This document shows, piece by piece, positions 11,171 through 23,200 of a stretch of 64,000 nt of DNA (its first letter is position 1; every line of letters starts with the position of its first letter). Under the pieces are notes generated by a model that saw only the letters and a list, made by a program, of their open reading frames with translations, searched no databases and was not told where the DNA came from. The position numbers were made by a program, and so were the translations under genes. Origin of the DNA: Ptiloglossa arizonensis (Eukaryota; Arthropoda; Insecta; Hymenoptera; Colletidae); assembly GCF_051014685.1 (NCBI RefSeq), contig NW_027479509.1, forward strand, positions 45,447 through 109,446. Direction: 5' to 3'.

Positions 11171-14040
11171 GCACATACCGTTGTAATCGGGCGAGTTTCT
11201 ACTTTCAGTTGCAATAGGAATTTTTGGGATAGGTCAATCCGTTCGCGAGATATGGGAGTTTGAAGCTATGAAATGGTTGACAAGACATCAATTTTTTTGC
11301 ACTTCTGCTGCTCCAATCGCTTAACGAGAATGGCCTAGGGAAAAAATACGCATACCGTTGTAATCGGGCGAGTTTCTACTTTCAGATGCAATAGGAATTT
11401 TTGGGTTAAGTCAATCCGTTCGCGAGATATGGGAGTTTGAAGCCAAGAAATGATTGAGAAGGCAAAAAATTTTTCGCAATTCTGCTGCTCCAAACGCTTA
11501 ACCAGAATGGCCTACGGATAAAATACACATACCGTTGTAATCGGGCGAGTTTCTACTTTCAGTTGCAATAGGAATTTTTGGGATAGGTCAATCCGTTCGC
11601 GAGATATGGGAGTTTGAAGCTATGAAATGGTTGACAAGACATCAATTTTTTTGCACTTCTGCTGCTCCAATCGCTTAACGAGAATGGCCTAGGGAAAAAA
11701 TACGCATACCGTTGTAATCGGGCGAGTTTCTACTTTCAGATGCAATAGGAATTTTTGGGTTAAGTCAATCCGTTCGCGAGATATGGGAGTTTGAAGCCAA
11801 GAAATAATTGAGAAGGCAAAAAATTTTTCGCAATTCTGCTGCTCCAAACGCTTAACCAGAATGGCATAAGGAAAAAATACGCATACCGTTGTAATCGGGC
11901 GAGTTTCTACTTTCAGATGCAATAGGAATTTTTGGGTTAGTTCAATCCGTTCGCGAGATATGGGACTCTGAAGCTAAGAAATGGTTGAGAAGAGAACAAA
12001 TTTTTCGCTATTCTGCTGCTCCAAACGTTTAACCAGAATGCCATAAGGAAAAAATACACCTACCGTTGTAATCGGCCGAGTTTCTACTTTCAGACGCAAC
12101 AGGAATTTTTGGGTTGGGACAATCCGTTCGCGAGATATGGGATGTTGAAGCCAAGAAATGGTTGAGAAGAGAACAAATTTTTCGCAATTCTGCTGCTCGA
12201 AACGCATAACCAGAATGGCCTACGGAAAAAATACACATACCGTTGTAATCGGGCGAGTTTCTACTTTCAGATGCAATAGGAATTTTTGGGTTAGGTCAAT
12301 CCGTTCGCGAGATATGGGAGTTTGAAGCCAAGAAATGATTGAGAAGGCAAAAAAATTTTCGCAATTCTGCTGCTCCAAACGCTTAACCAGAATGGTCTAG
12401 GGAAAAAATACACATACCGTTGTAATCGGGCGAGTTTCTACTTTCAGTTGCAATAGGAATTTTTGGGTTAGGTCAATCCGTTCGCGAGATATGGGAGTTT
12501 GAACCTAAGAAATTGTTGAGAAGAGAATAAATTTTTCGCAATTCTGCTGCTCCAAACGCTTAACCAGAATGGCCTAGGGAAAAAATGCACATACCGTTGT
12601 AATCGGGCGAGTTTCTACTTTCAGATGCAATAGGAATTTTTGGGTTAAGTCAATCCGTTCGCGAGATATGGGAGTTTGAAGCCAAGAAATAATTGAGAAG
12701 GCAAAAAATTTTTCGCAATTCTGCTGCTCCAAACGCTTAACCAGAATGGCATAAGGAAAAAATACGCATACCGTTGTAATCGGGCGAGTTTCTACTTTCA
12801 GATGCAATAGGAATTTTTGGGTTAGTTCAATCCGTTCGCGAGATATGGGACTCTGAAGCTAAGAAATGGTTGAGAAGAGAACAAATTTTTCGCTATTCTG
12901 CTGCTCCAAACGTTTAACCAGAATGCCATAAGGAAAAAATACACCTACCGTTGTAATCGGCCGAGTTTCTACTTTCAGACGCAACAGGAATTTTTGGGTT
13001 GGGACAATCCGTTCGCGAGATATGGGATGTTGAAGCCAAGAAATGGTTGAGAAGAGAACAAATTTTTCGCAATTCTGCTGCTCGAAACGCATAACCAGAA
13101 TGGCCTACGGAAAAAATACACATACCGTTGTAATCGGGCGAGTTTCTACTTTCAGATGCAATAGGAATTTTTGGGTTAGGTCAATCCGTTCGCGAGATAT
13201 GGGAGTTTGAAGCCAAGAAATGATTGAGAAGGCAAAAAAATTTTCGCAATTCTGCTGCTCCAAACGCTTAACCAGAATGGTCTAGGGAAAAAATACACAT
13301 ACCGTTGTAATCGGGCGAGTTTCTACTTTCAGTTGCAATAGGAATTTTTGGGTTAGTTCAATCCGTTCGCGAGATATGGGACTCTGAAGCTAAGAAATGG
13401 TTGAGAAGAGAACAAATTTTTCGCTATTCTGCTGCTCCAAACGTTTAACCAGAATGCCATAAGGAAAAAATACACCTACCGTTGTAATCGGCCGAGTTTC
13501 TACTTTCAGACGCAACAGGAATTTTTGGGTTGGGACAATCCGTTCGCGAGATATGGGATGTTGAAGCCAAGAAATGGTTGAGAAGAGAACAAATTTTTCG
13601 CAATTCTGCTGCTCGAAACGCATAACCAGAATGGCCTACGGAAAAAATACACATACCGTTGTAATCGGGCGAGTTTCTACTTTCAGATGCAATAGGAATT
13701 TTTGGGTTAGGTCAATCCGTTCGCGAGATATGGGAGTTTGAAGCCAAGAAATGATTGAGAAGGCAAAAAAATTTTCGCAATTCTGCTGCTCCAAACGCTT
13801 AACCAGAATGGTCTAGGGAAAAAATACACATACCGTTGTAATCGGGCGAGTTTCTACTTTCAGTTGCAATAGGAATTTTTGGGTTAGGTCAATCCGTTCG
13901 CGAGATATGGGAGTTTGAACCTAAGAAATTGTTGAGAAGAGAATAAATTTTTCGCAATTCTGCTGCTCCAAACGCTTAACCAGAATGGCCTAGGGAAAAA
14001 ATGCACATACCGTTGTAATCGGGCGAGTTTCTACTTTCAG
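11171..14040. repeat. 16-monomer unit, second tandem copy
   Basis: The second copy joins the first inside a monomer (start 11152). Up to about position 20 this monomer follows the ATGCACATACC form of the preceding lineage (compare 9736 and 13984). From position 58 it follows the CAGTTGCAATAGG form seen at 8374, with identical sequence between. The exchange point therefore lies within monomer positions 20-57. The copy keeps the nested modules at about 11962, 12847 and 13378. It ends near 14040, where ATGCAATAGGAATGTTTGGG departs from the first copy. Confidence 0.9.
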
Positions 14041-14417
14041 ATGCAATAGGAATGTTTGGGTTAGGTCAATCCGTTCGCGAGATATGGGAGTTTGAAGCTA
14101 AGAAATGGTTGAGAAAAGAACAAATTTTTCGCAATTCTGCTGCTCCAAACGCTTAACCCGAATGGCCTATGGAAAAAATACACATACCGTTGTAATCGGG
14201 CGAGTTTCTACTTTCAGATGCAATAGGAATTTTTGGGTTGCGTCAATCCGTTCGCGAGATATGGGAGTTTGAAGCCAAGAAATGATTGAGAAGGCAAAGA
14301 AATTTTCGCAATTCTGCTGCTCCAAACGCTTAACCAGAATGGCATAGGGAAAAAATACACATACCGTTGTAATCGGGCAAGTTTCTACTTTCAGTTGCAA
14401 TAGGAATTTTTGGGTTA

Positions 14418-17400
14418 GGTCAATCCGTTCGCGAGATATGGTAGTTTGAAGCTATGAAATGGTTGACAAGACAACAAATTTTTCGCAATTCTGCTGCTCC
14501 AAACGCTCAACCAGAATGGCCTAGGGGAAAAACGCACATACCGTTGTAATCGTGCGAGTTTCTACTTTCAGATGCAATACGAATTTTTGGGTTAGGTCAA
14601 TCCGTTCGCGAGATATGGGAGTTTGAAGCTAAGAAGTGGTTGAGAAGAACAAATTTTTCGCAATTCTGCTGCTCCAAACGCTTAACCAGAATGGCCTATG
14701 GAAAAAATACACATACCGTTGTAATCGGGCGAGTTTCTACTTTCAGATGCAATAGGAATTTTTGGGTTGCGTCAATCCGTTCGCGAGATATGGGAGTTTG
14801 AAGCCAAGAAATGATTGAGAAGGCAAAGAAATTTTCGCAATTCTGCTGCTCCAAACGCTTAACCAGAATGGCATAGGGAAAAAATACACATACCGTTGTA
14901 ATCGGGCGAGTTTCTACTTTCAGTTGCAATAGGAATTTTTGGGTTAGGTCAATCCGTTCGCGAGATATGGTAGTTTGAAGCTATGAAATGGTTGACAAGA
15001 CAACAAATTTTTCGCAATTCTGCTGCTCCAAACGCTCAACCAGAATGGCCTATGGAAAAAACGCACATACCGTTGTAATCGGGCGAGTTTCTACTTTCAG
15101 ATGCAATAGGAATTTTTGTGTTAGGTCAATCCGTTCGCGAGATATGGGAGTTTGAAGCTAAGAAATGGTTGACACGACAACAAATTTTTCGCACTTCTGC
15201 TGCTCCAATCGCTTAACCAGAGTGGCCTAGGGAAAAAATACGCATACCGTTGTAATCGGGCGAGTTTCTAATTTCAGATGCAATAGGAATTTTTGGGTTA
15301 GGTCAATCCGTTCGCGAGATATGGGAGTTTGAAGCCAAGAAATGGTTGAGATCGCAACAAATTTTTCGCAATTCTGCTGCTCCAAACGCTTAACCAGTAT
15401 GGCCTAGGTAAAAAATACACATACCATTGTAATCGGGCGAGTTTCTACTTTCAGATGCAATAGGAATTTTGGGGTTAGGTCAATCCGTTCGCGAGATATG
15501 GGAGTTTGAAGCCAAGAAATTATTGAGAAGGCAAAAAATTTTTCGCAATTCTGCTGCTCCAAACGCTTAACCAGAATGGCCTAGGGATAAAATACACATA
15601 CCGTTGTAATCGGGCGAGTTTCTACTTTCAGTTGCAATAGGAATTTTTGGGATAAGTCAATCCGTTCGCGAGATATGGGAGTTTGAAGCTATGAAATGGT
15701 TGACAAGACATCAATTTTTTTGCACTTCTGCTGCTCCAATCGCTTAACGGGAATGGCCTAGGGAAAAAATACGCATACCGTTGTAATCGGGCGAGTTTCT
15801 ACTTTCAGATGCAATAGGAATTTTTGGGTTAAGTCAATCCGTTCGCGAGATATGGGAGTTTGAAGCCAAGAAATAATTGAGAAGGCAAAAAATTTTTCGC
15901 AATTCTGCTGCTCCAAACGCTTAACCAGAATGGCATAAGGAAAAAATACGCATACCGTTGTAATCGGGCGAGTTTCTACTTTCAGATGCAATAGGAATTT
16001 TTGGGTTAGTTCAATCCGTTCGCGAGATATGGGACTCTGAAGCTAAGAAATGGTAGAGAAGAGAACAAATTTTTCGCTATTCTGCTGCTCCAAACGTTTA
16101 ACCAGAATGGCATAAGGAAAAAATACACCTACCGTTGTAATCGGCCGAGTTTCTACTTTCAGACGCAACAGGAATTTTTGGGTTGGGTCAATCCGTTCGC
16201 GAGATATGGGATGTTGAAGCCAAGAAATGGTTGAGAAGAGAACAAATTTTTCGCAATTCTGCTGCTCCAAACGCATAACCAGAATGGCCTATGGAAAAAA
16301 TACACATACCGTTGTAATCGGGCGAGTTTCTACTTTCAGATGCAATAGGAATTTTTGGGTTAGGTCAATCCGTTCGCGAGATATGGGAGTTTGAAGCCAA
16401 GAAATGATTGAGAAGGCAAAAAAATTTTCGCAATTCTGCTGCTCCAAACGCTTAACCAGAATAGCATAGGGAAAAAATACACATACCGTTGTAATCGGGC
16501 GAGTTTCTACTTTCAGTTGCAATAGGAATTTTTGGGTTAGGTCAATCCGTTCGCGAGATATGGTAGTTTGAAGCTATGAAATGGTTGACAAGACCACAAA
16601 TTTTTCGCAATTCTGCTGCTCCAAACGCTCAACCAGAATGGCCTAGGGAAAAAATGAACATACCGTTGTAATCGGGCGTGTTTCTACTTTCAGATGCAAT
16701 ACGAATTTTTGGGTTAGGTCAATCCGTTCGCGAGATATGGGAGTTTGAAGCTATGAAATGGCTGACAAGACAACAAATTTTTCGCAATTCTGCTGCTCCA
16801 AACGCTCAACCAGAATGGCCTAGGGAAAAAATGCACATACCGTTGTAATCGGGCGTGTTTCTACTTTCAGATGCAATAGGAATTTTTGGGTTAGGTCTAT
16901 CCGTTCGCGAGATATGGGAGTTTGAAGCTGAGAAATAGTTGAGAAGACAACAAATTTTTCGCAATTCTGCTGCTCCAAACGCTTATGCGGAATGGCATTG
17001 GGAAAAAGTACACATACCGTTGTAATCGGGCGAGTTTCTACTTTCAGATGCAATAGGAATTTTTGGGTTATGTCAATCCGTTCGCGAGATATGGGATTTT
17101 GTGCTAAGAAATGGTTGAGAAGAGAATAAATTTTTCGCAATTCTGCTGCTCCAAACGCTTAACCAGAATGGCCTGGGGAAAAAATGCACATACCGTTGTA
17201 ATCGGGCGAGTTTCTACTTTCAGATGCAATAGGAATTTTTGGGTTAGGTCAATCCGTTCGCGTGATATGGGAGTTTGAATCGAAGAAATGGTTGACAAGA
17301 CAACAAATTTTTCGCATTTCTGCTGCTCCAATCGCTTAACCAGAATGGCCTAGGGAAAAAATACGCATACCGTTGTAATCGGGCGAGTTTCTACTTTCAG

Positions 17401-20253
17401 ATGCAGCAGGAATTTTTGGGTTTGGTCAATCTGTTCGCGAGATATGGGACTTTGAAGCTAAGAAATGGTTGAGAAGACAACAAATTTTTCGCAATTCTGC
17501 TGCTCCAAACGCTTAACCAGAATAGCATAGGGAAAAAATACACCCACCGTTGTAATCGGGCGAGTTTCTACTTTCAGACGCAACAGGAATTTTTGGGTTG
17601 GGTCAATCCGTTCGCGAGATATGGGAGGCTGAAGCCAAGAAATGGTTGAGAACGCAAAAAATTTTTCGCAATTCTGCTGCTCCAAACGCTTAACCAGAAT
17701 GGCCTAGGGAAAAAATACACATACCGTTGTAATCGGGCGAGCTTCTACTTTCAGATGCAATAGGGATTTTTGGGTTAAGTCAATCCGTTCGCGAGATATG
17801 GGAGTTTGAAGCTAAGAAGTGGTTGAGAAGACAACAAATTTTTGGCAATTCTGCTGCTCCAAACGCTTAACCAGAATGGCCTATGGAAAAAATACACATA
17901 CCGTTGTAATCGGGCGAGTTTCTGCTTTCAGATGCAATAGGAATTTTTGGGTTAGGACAATCCGTTCGCGAGATATGAGAGTTTGAAGCTAAGAAATGGT
18001 TGACAAGACAACAAATTTTTCGCACTTCTATTGCTCCAATCGCTTAACCAGAATGGCCTAGGGAAAAAATACGCATACCGTTGTAATCGGGCGTGTTTCT
18101 ACTTTCAGATGCAATAGGAATTTTTGGGTTAGGTCAAACCGTTCGCGAGGTATGGGTGTTTGAAGCTAAGAAATGGTTGAGAAGACAACAAATTTTGCGC
18201 AATTCTGCTGCTCCAAACGCTTATGCGGAATGGCAGATGGAAAAAGTACACATACCGTTGTAATCGGGCGAGTTTCTACTTTCAGATGCAATAGGAATTT
18301 TTGGGTTAGGTCAAACCGTTCGCGAGATATGGGTGTTTGAAGCTAAGAAATGGTTGAGAAGACAACAAATTTTCGCAATTCTGCTGCTCCAAACGCTTAT
18401 GCGGAATGGCAGATGGAAAAAGTACACATACCGTTGTAATCGGGCGAGTTTCTACTTTCAGATGCAATAGGAATTTTTGGGTTAGGACAATCCGTTCGCG
18501 AGATATGAGAGTTTGAAGCTAAGAAATGGTTGACAAGACAACAAATTTTTCGCACTTCTATTGCTCCAATCGCTTAACCAGAATGGCGTAGGGAAAAAAT
18601 ACGCATACCGTTGTAATCGGGCGAGTTTCTACTTTCAGATGCAATAGGAATTTTTGGGTTAGGTCAAACCGTTCGCGAGATATGGGTGTTTGAAGCTAAG
18701 AAATGGTTGAGAAGACAACAAATTTTTCGCAATTCTGCTGCTCCAAATGCTTATGCGGAATGGCAGACGGAAAAAGTACACATACCGTTGTAATCGGGCG
18801 AGTTTCTACTTTCAGATGCAATAGGAATTTTTGGGTTAGGTCAATCCGTTCGCGAGATATGGGAGTTTGAAGCCAAGAAATGGTTGAGAAGGCAAAAAAT
18901 TTTTCGCAATTCTGTTGCTCCAAACGCTTAACCAGAATGGCCTAGGGAAAAAATACCCATACCGTTGTAATCGGGCGAGTTTCTACTTCCAGATGCAATA
19001 GGAATTTTGGGTTAGGTCAATCCGTTCGCGAGATATGGGAGTTTGAAGCTAAGAAATTGTTGAGAAGAGAATAAATTTTTCGCAATTCTGCTGCTCCAAT
19101 CGCTTAACCAGAATGGCCTAGGGAAAAAATGCACATACCGTTGTAATCGGGCGAGTTTCTACTTTCAGATACAATAGGAATTTTTGGGTTAGGTCAATCC
19201 GTTCGCGAGATATGGGAGTTTGAAGCTAAGAAGTGGTTGAGAAGACAACAAATTTTTCGCAAATCTGCTGCTCCAAACGCTTAACCGGATTGGCATAGGG
19301 AAAAAGAACACATACCGTTGTAATCGGGCGAGTTTCTACTTTCAGTTGAAATAGGAATTTTTGGGTTAGGTCAATCCGTTCGCGAGATATGGGAGTTTGA
19401 AGCTAAGAAATGGTTGAGAAGACAACAAATTTTGCGCAATTCTGCTGCTCCAAACGCTTATGCGGAATGGCAGATGCAAAAAGTACACATACCGTTGTAA
19501 TCGGGCGAGTTTCTACTTTCAGATGCAATAGGAATTTTTGGGTTAGGTCAATCCGTTCGCGAGATATGGGAGTTTGAAGCCAAGAAATGATTGAGAAGGC
19601 AAAAAATTTTTCGCAATTCTGCTGCTCCAAACGCTTAACCGGAATGGCATAGGGAAAAAGTACACATACCGCTGTAATCGGGCGAGTTTCTACTTTCAGA
19701 CGCAACAGGAATTTTCGGGTTGGGTCAAACCGTTCGCGAGATATGGGAGTTTGAAGCCAAGAAATGGTTGAGAAGACAACAAATTTTTCGCAATTCTGCT
19801 GCTCCAAACGCTTATGCGGAATGGCAGATGGAAAAAGTACACATACCGTTGTAATCGGGCGAGTTTCTACTTTCAGATGCAATAGGAATTTTTGGGTTTG
19901 GTCAATCTGTTCGCGAGATATGGGACTTTGAAGCTAAGAAATGGTTGAGAAGACAACAAATTTTTCGCAATTCTGCTGCTCCAAACGCTTAACCAGAATG
20001 GCATAGGGAAAAAATACACCTACCGTTGTAATCGGGCGAGTTTCTACTTTCAGACGCAACAGGAATTTTTGGGTTGGGTCAATCCGTTCGCGAGATATGG
20101 GAGGCTGAAGCCAAGAAATGGTTGAGAACGCAAAAAATTTTTCGCAATTCTGCTGCTCCAAACGCTTAACCAGAATGGCCTAGGGAAAAAATACACATAC
20201 CGTTGTAATCGGGCGAGTTTCTACTTTCAGACGCAACAGGAATTTTTGGGTTG
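14418..20253. repeat. 33-monomer unit, first copy (5836 bp)
   Basis: This unit is 33 x 177 minus 5 bases. The small deletions that give the shortfall can be located: GAGAAGAACAAATTT (2 bp short, near 14645 and again near 20473), GGGATTTTGTGCTAAG (1 bp, near 17093), AACAAATTTTCGC (1 bp, near 18370) and GGAATTTTGGG (1 bp, near 18995). Positions 14418-18882 return at 20254-24719, and 18883-20231 return at 25957-27303. Notable variants are TTCTAATTTCAGATG near 15270, GACCACAAATTT near 16595, and the CTTATGCGGAATGG form that begins near 16982 and is then common to about 37 kb. The segment between 20232 and 20253 matches neither partner and carries ACGCAACAGG with TTGGGTC. Confidence 0.85.
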
Positions 20254-23200
20254 GGTCAATCCGTTCGCGAGATATGGTAGTTTGAAGCTATGAAATGGTT
20301 GACAAGACAACAAATTTTTCGCAATTCTGCTGCTCCAAACGCTCAACCAGAATGGCCTAGGGGAAAAACGCACATACCGTTGTAATCGTGCGAGTTTCTA
20401 CTTTCAGATGCAATACGAATTTTTGGGTTAGGTCAATCCGTTCGCGAGATATGGGAGTTTGAAGCTAAGAAGTGGTTGAGAAGAACAAATTTTTCGCAAT
20501 TCTGCTGCTCCAAACGCTTAACCAGAATGGCCTATGGAAAAAATACACATACCGTTGTAATCGGGCGAGTTTCTACTTTCAGATGCAATAGGAATTTTTG
20601 GGTTGCGTCAATCCGTTCGCGAGATATGGGAGTTTGAAGCCAAGAAATGATTGAGAAGGCAAAGAAATTTTCGCAATTCTGCTGCTCCAAACGCTTAACC
20701 AGAATGGCATAGGGAAAAAATACACATACCGTTGTAATCGGGCGAGTTTCTACTTTCAGTTGCAATAGGAATTTTTGGGTTAGGTCAATCCGTTCGCGAG
20801 ATATGGTAGTTTGAAGCTATGAAATGGTTGACAAGACAACAAATTTTTCGCAATTCTGCTGCTCCAAACGCTCAACCAGAATGGCCTATGGAAAAAACGC
20901 ACATACCGTTGTAATCGGGCGAGTTTCTACTTTCAGATGCAATAGGAATTTTTGTGTTAGGTCAATCCGTTCGCGAGATATGGGAGTTTGAAGCTAAGAA
21001 ATGGTTGACACGACAACAAATTTTTCGCACTTCTGCTGCTCCAATCGCTTAACCAGAGTGGCCTAGGGAAAAAATACGCATACCGTTGTAATCGGGCGAG
21101 TTTCTAATTTCAGATGCAATAGGAATTTTTGGGTTAGGTCAATCCGTTCGCGAGATATGGGAGTTTGAAGCCAAGAAATGGTTGAGATCGCAACAAATTT
21201 TTCGCAATTCTGCTGCTCCAAACGCTTAACCAGTATGGCCTAGGTAAAAAATACACATACCATTGTAATCGGGCGAGTTTCTACTTTCAGATGCAATAGG
21301 AATTTTGGGGTTAGGTCAATCCGTTCGCGAGATATGGGAGTTTGAAGCCAAGAAATTATTGAGAAGGCAAAAAATTTTTCGCAATTCTGCTGCTCCAAAC
21401 GCTTAACCAGAATGGCCTAGGGATAAAATACACATACCGTTGTAATCGGGCGAGTTTCTACTTTCAGTTGCAATAGGAATTTTTGGGATAAGTCAATCCG
21501 TTCGCGAGATATGGGAGTTTGAAGCTATGAAATGGTTGACAAGACATCAATTTTTTTGCACTTCTGCTGCTCCAATCGCTTAACGGGAATGGCCTAGGGA
21601 AAAAATACGCATACCGTTGTAATCGGGCGAGTTTCTACTTTCAGATGCAATAGGAATTTTTGGGTTAAGTCAATCCGTTCGCGAGATATGGGAGTTTGAA
21701 GCCAAGAAATAATTGAGAAGGCAAAAAATTTTTCGCAATTCTGCTGCTCCAAACGCTTAACCAGAATGGCATAAGGAAAAAATACGCATACCGTTGTAAT
21801 CGGGCGAGTTTCTACTTTCAGATGCAATAGGAATTTTTGGGTTAGTTCAATCCGTTCGCGAGATATGGGACTCTGAAGCTAAGAAATGGTAGAGAAGAGA
21901 ACAAATTTTTCGCTATTCTGCTGCTCCAAACGTTTAACCAGAATGGCATAAGGAAAAAATACACCTACCGTTGTAATCGGCCGAGTTTCTACTTTCAGAC
22001 GCAACAGGAATTTTTGGGTTGGGTCAATCCGTTCGCGAGATATGGGATGTTGAAGCCAAGAAATGGTTGAGAAGAGAACAAATTTTTCGCAATTCTGCTG
22101 CTCCAAACGCATAACCAGAATGGCCTATGGAAAAAATACACATACCGTTGTAATCGGGCGAGTTTCTACTTTCAGATGCAATAGGAATTTTTGGGTTAGG
22201 TCAATCCGTTCGCGAGATATGGGAGTTTGAAGCCAAGAAATGATTGAGAAGGCAAAAAAATTTTCGCAATTCTGCTGCTCCAAACGCTTAACCAGAATAG
22301 CATAGGGAAAAAATACACATACCGTTGTAATCGGGCGAGTTTCTACTTTCAGTTGCAATAGGAATTTTTGGGTTAGGTCAATCCGTTCGCGAGATATGGT
22401 AGTTTGAAGCTATGAAATGGTTGACAAGACCACAAATTTTTCGCAATTCTGCTGCTCCAAACGCTCAACCAGAATGGCCTAGGGAAAAAATGAACATACC
22501 GTTGTAATCGGGCGTGTTTCTACTTTCAGATGCAATACGAATTTTTGGGTTAGGTCAATCCGTTCGCGAGATATGGGAGTTTGAAGCTATGAAATGGCTG
22601 ACAAGACAACAAATTTTTCGCAATTCTGCTGCTCCAAACGCTCAACCAGAATGGCCTAGGGAAAAAATGCACATACCGTTGTAATCGGGCGTGTTTCTAC
22701 TTTCAGATGCAATAGGAATTTTTGGGTTAGGTCTATCCGTTCGCGAGATATGGGAGTTTGAAGCTGAGAAATAGTTGAGAAGACAACAAATTTTTCGCAA
22801 TTCTGCTGCTCCAAACGCTTATGCGGAATGGCATTGGGAAAAAGTACACATACCGTTGTAATCGGGCGAGTTTCTACTTTCAGATGCAATAGGAATTTTT
22901 GGGTTATGTCAATCCGTTCGCGAGATATGGGATTTTGTGCTAAGAAATGGTTGAGAAGAGAATAAATTTTTCGCAATTCTGCTGCTCCAAACGCTTAACC
23001 AGAATGGCCTGGGGAAAAAATGCACATACCGTTGTAATCGGGCGAGTTTCTACTTTCAGATGCAATAGGAATTTTTGGGTTAGGTCAATCCGTTCGCGTG
23101 ATATGGGAGTTTGAATCGAAGAAATGGTTGACAAGACAACAAATTTTTCGCATTTCTGCTGCTCCAATCGCTTAACCAGAATGGCCTAGGGAAAAAATAC

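Noticed and set aside
8339..14040. Treating the identical 16-monomer pair as definitely biological
   Set aside because: Kept as a feature but not as a certainty. Identical tandem units are also a classic assembly artefact, and sequence alone cannot exclude that.
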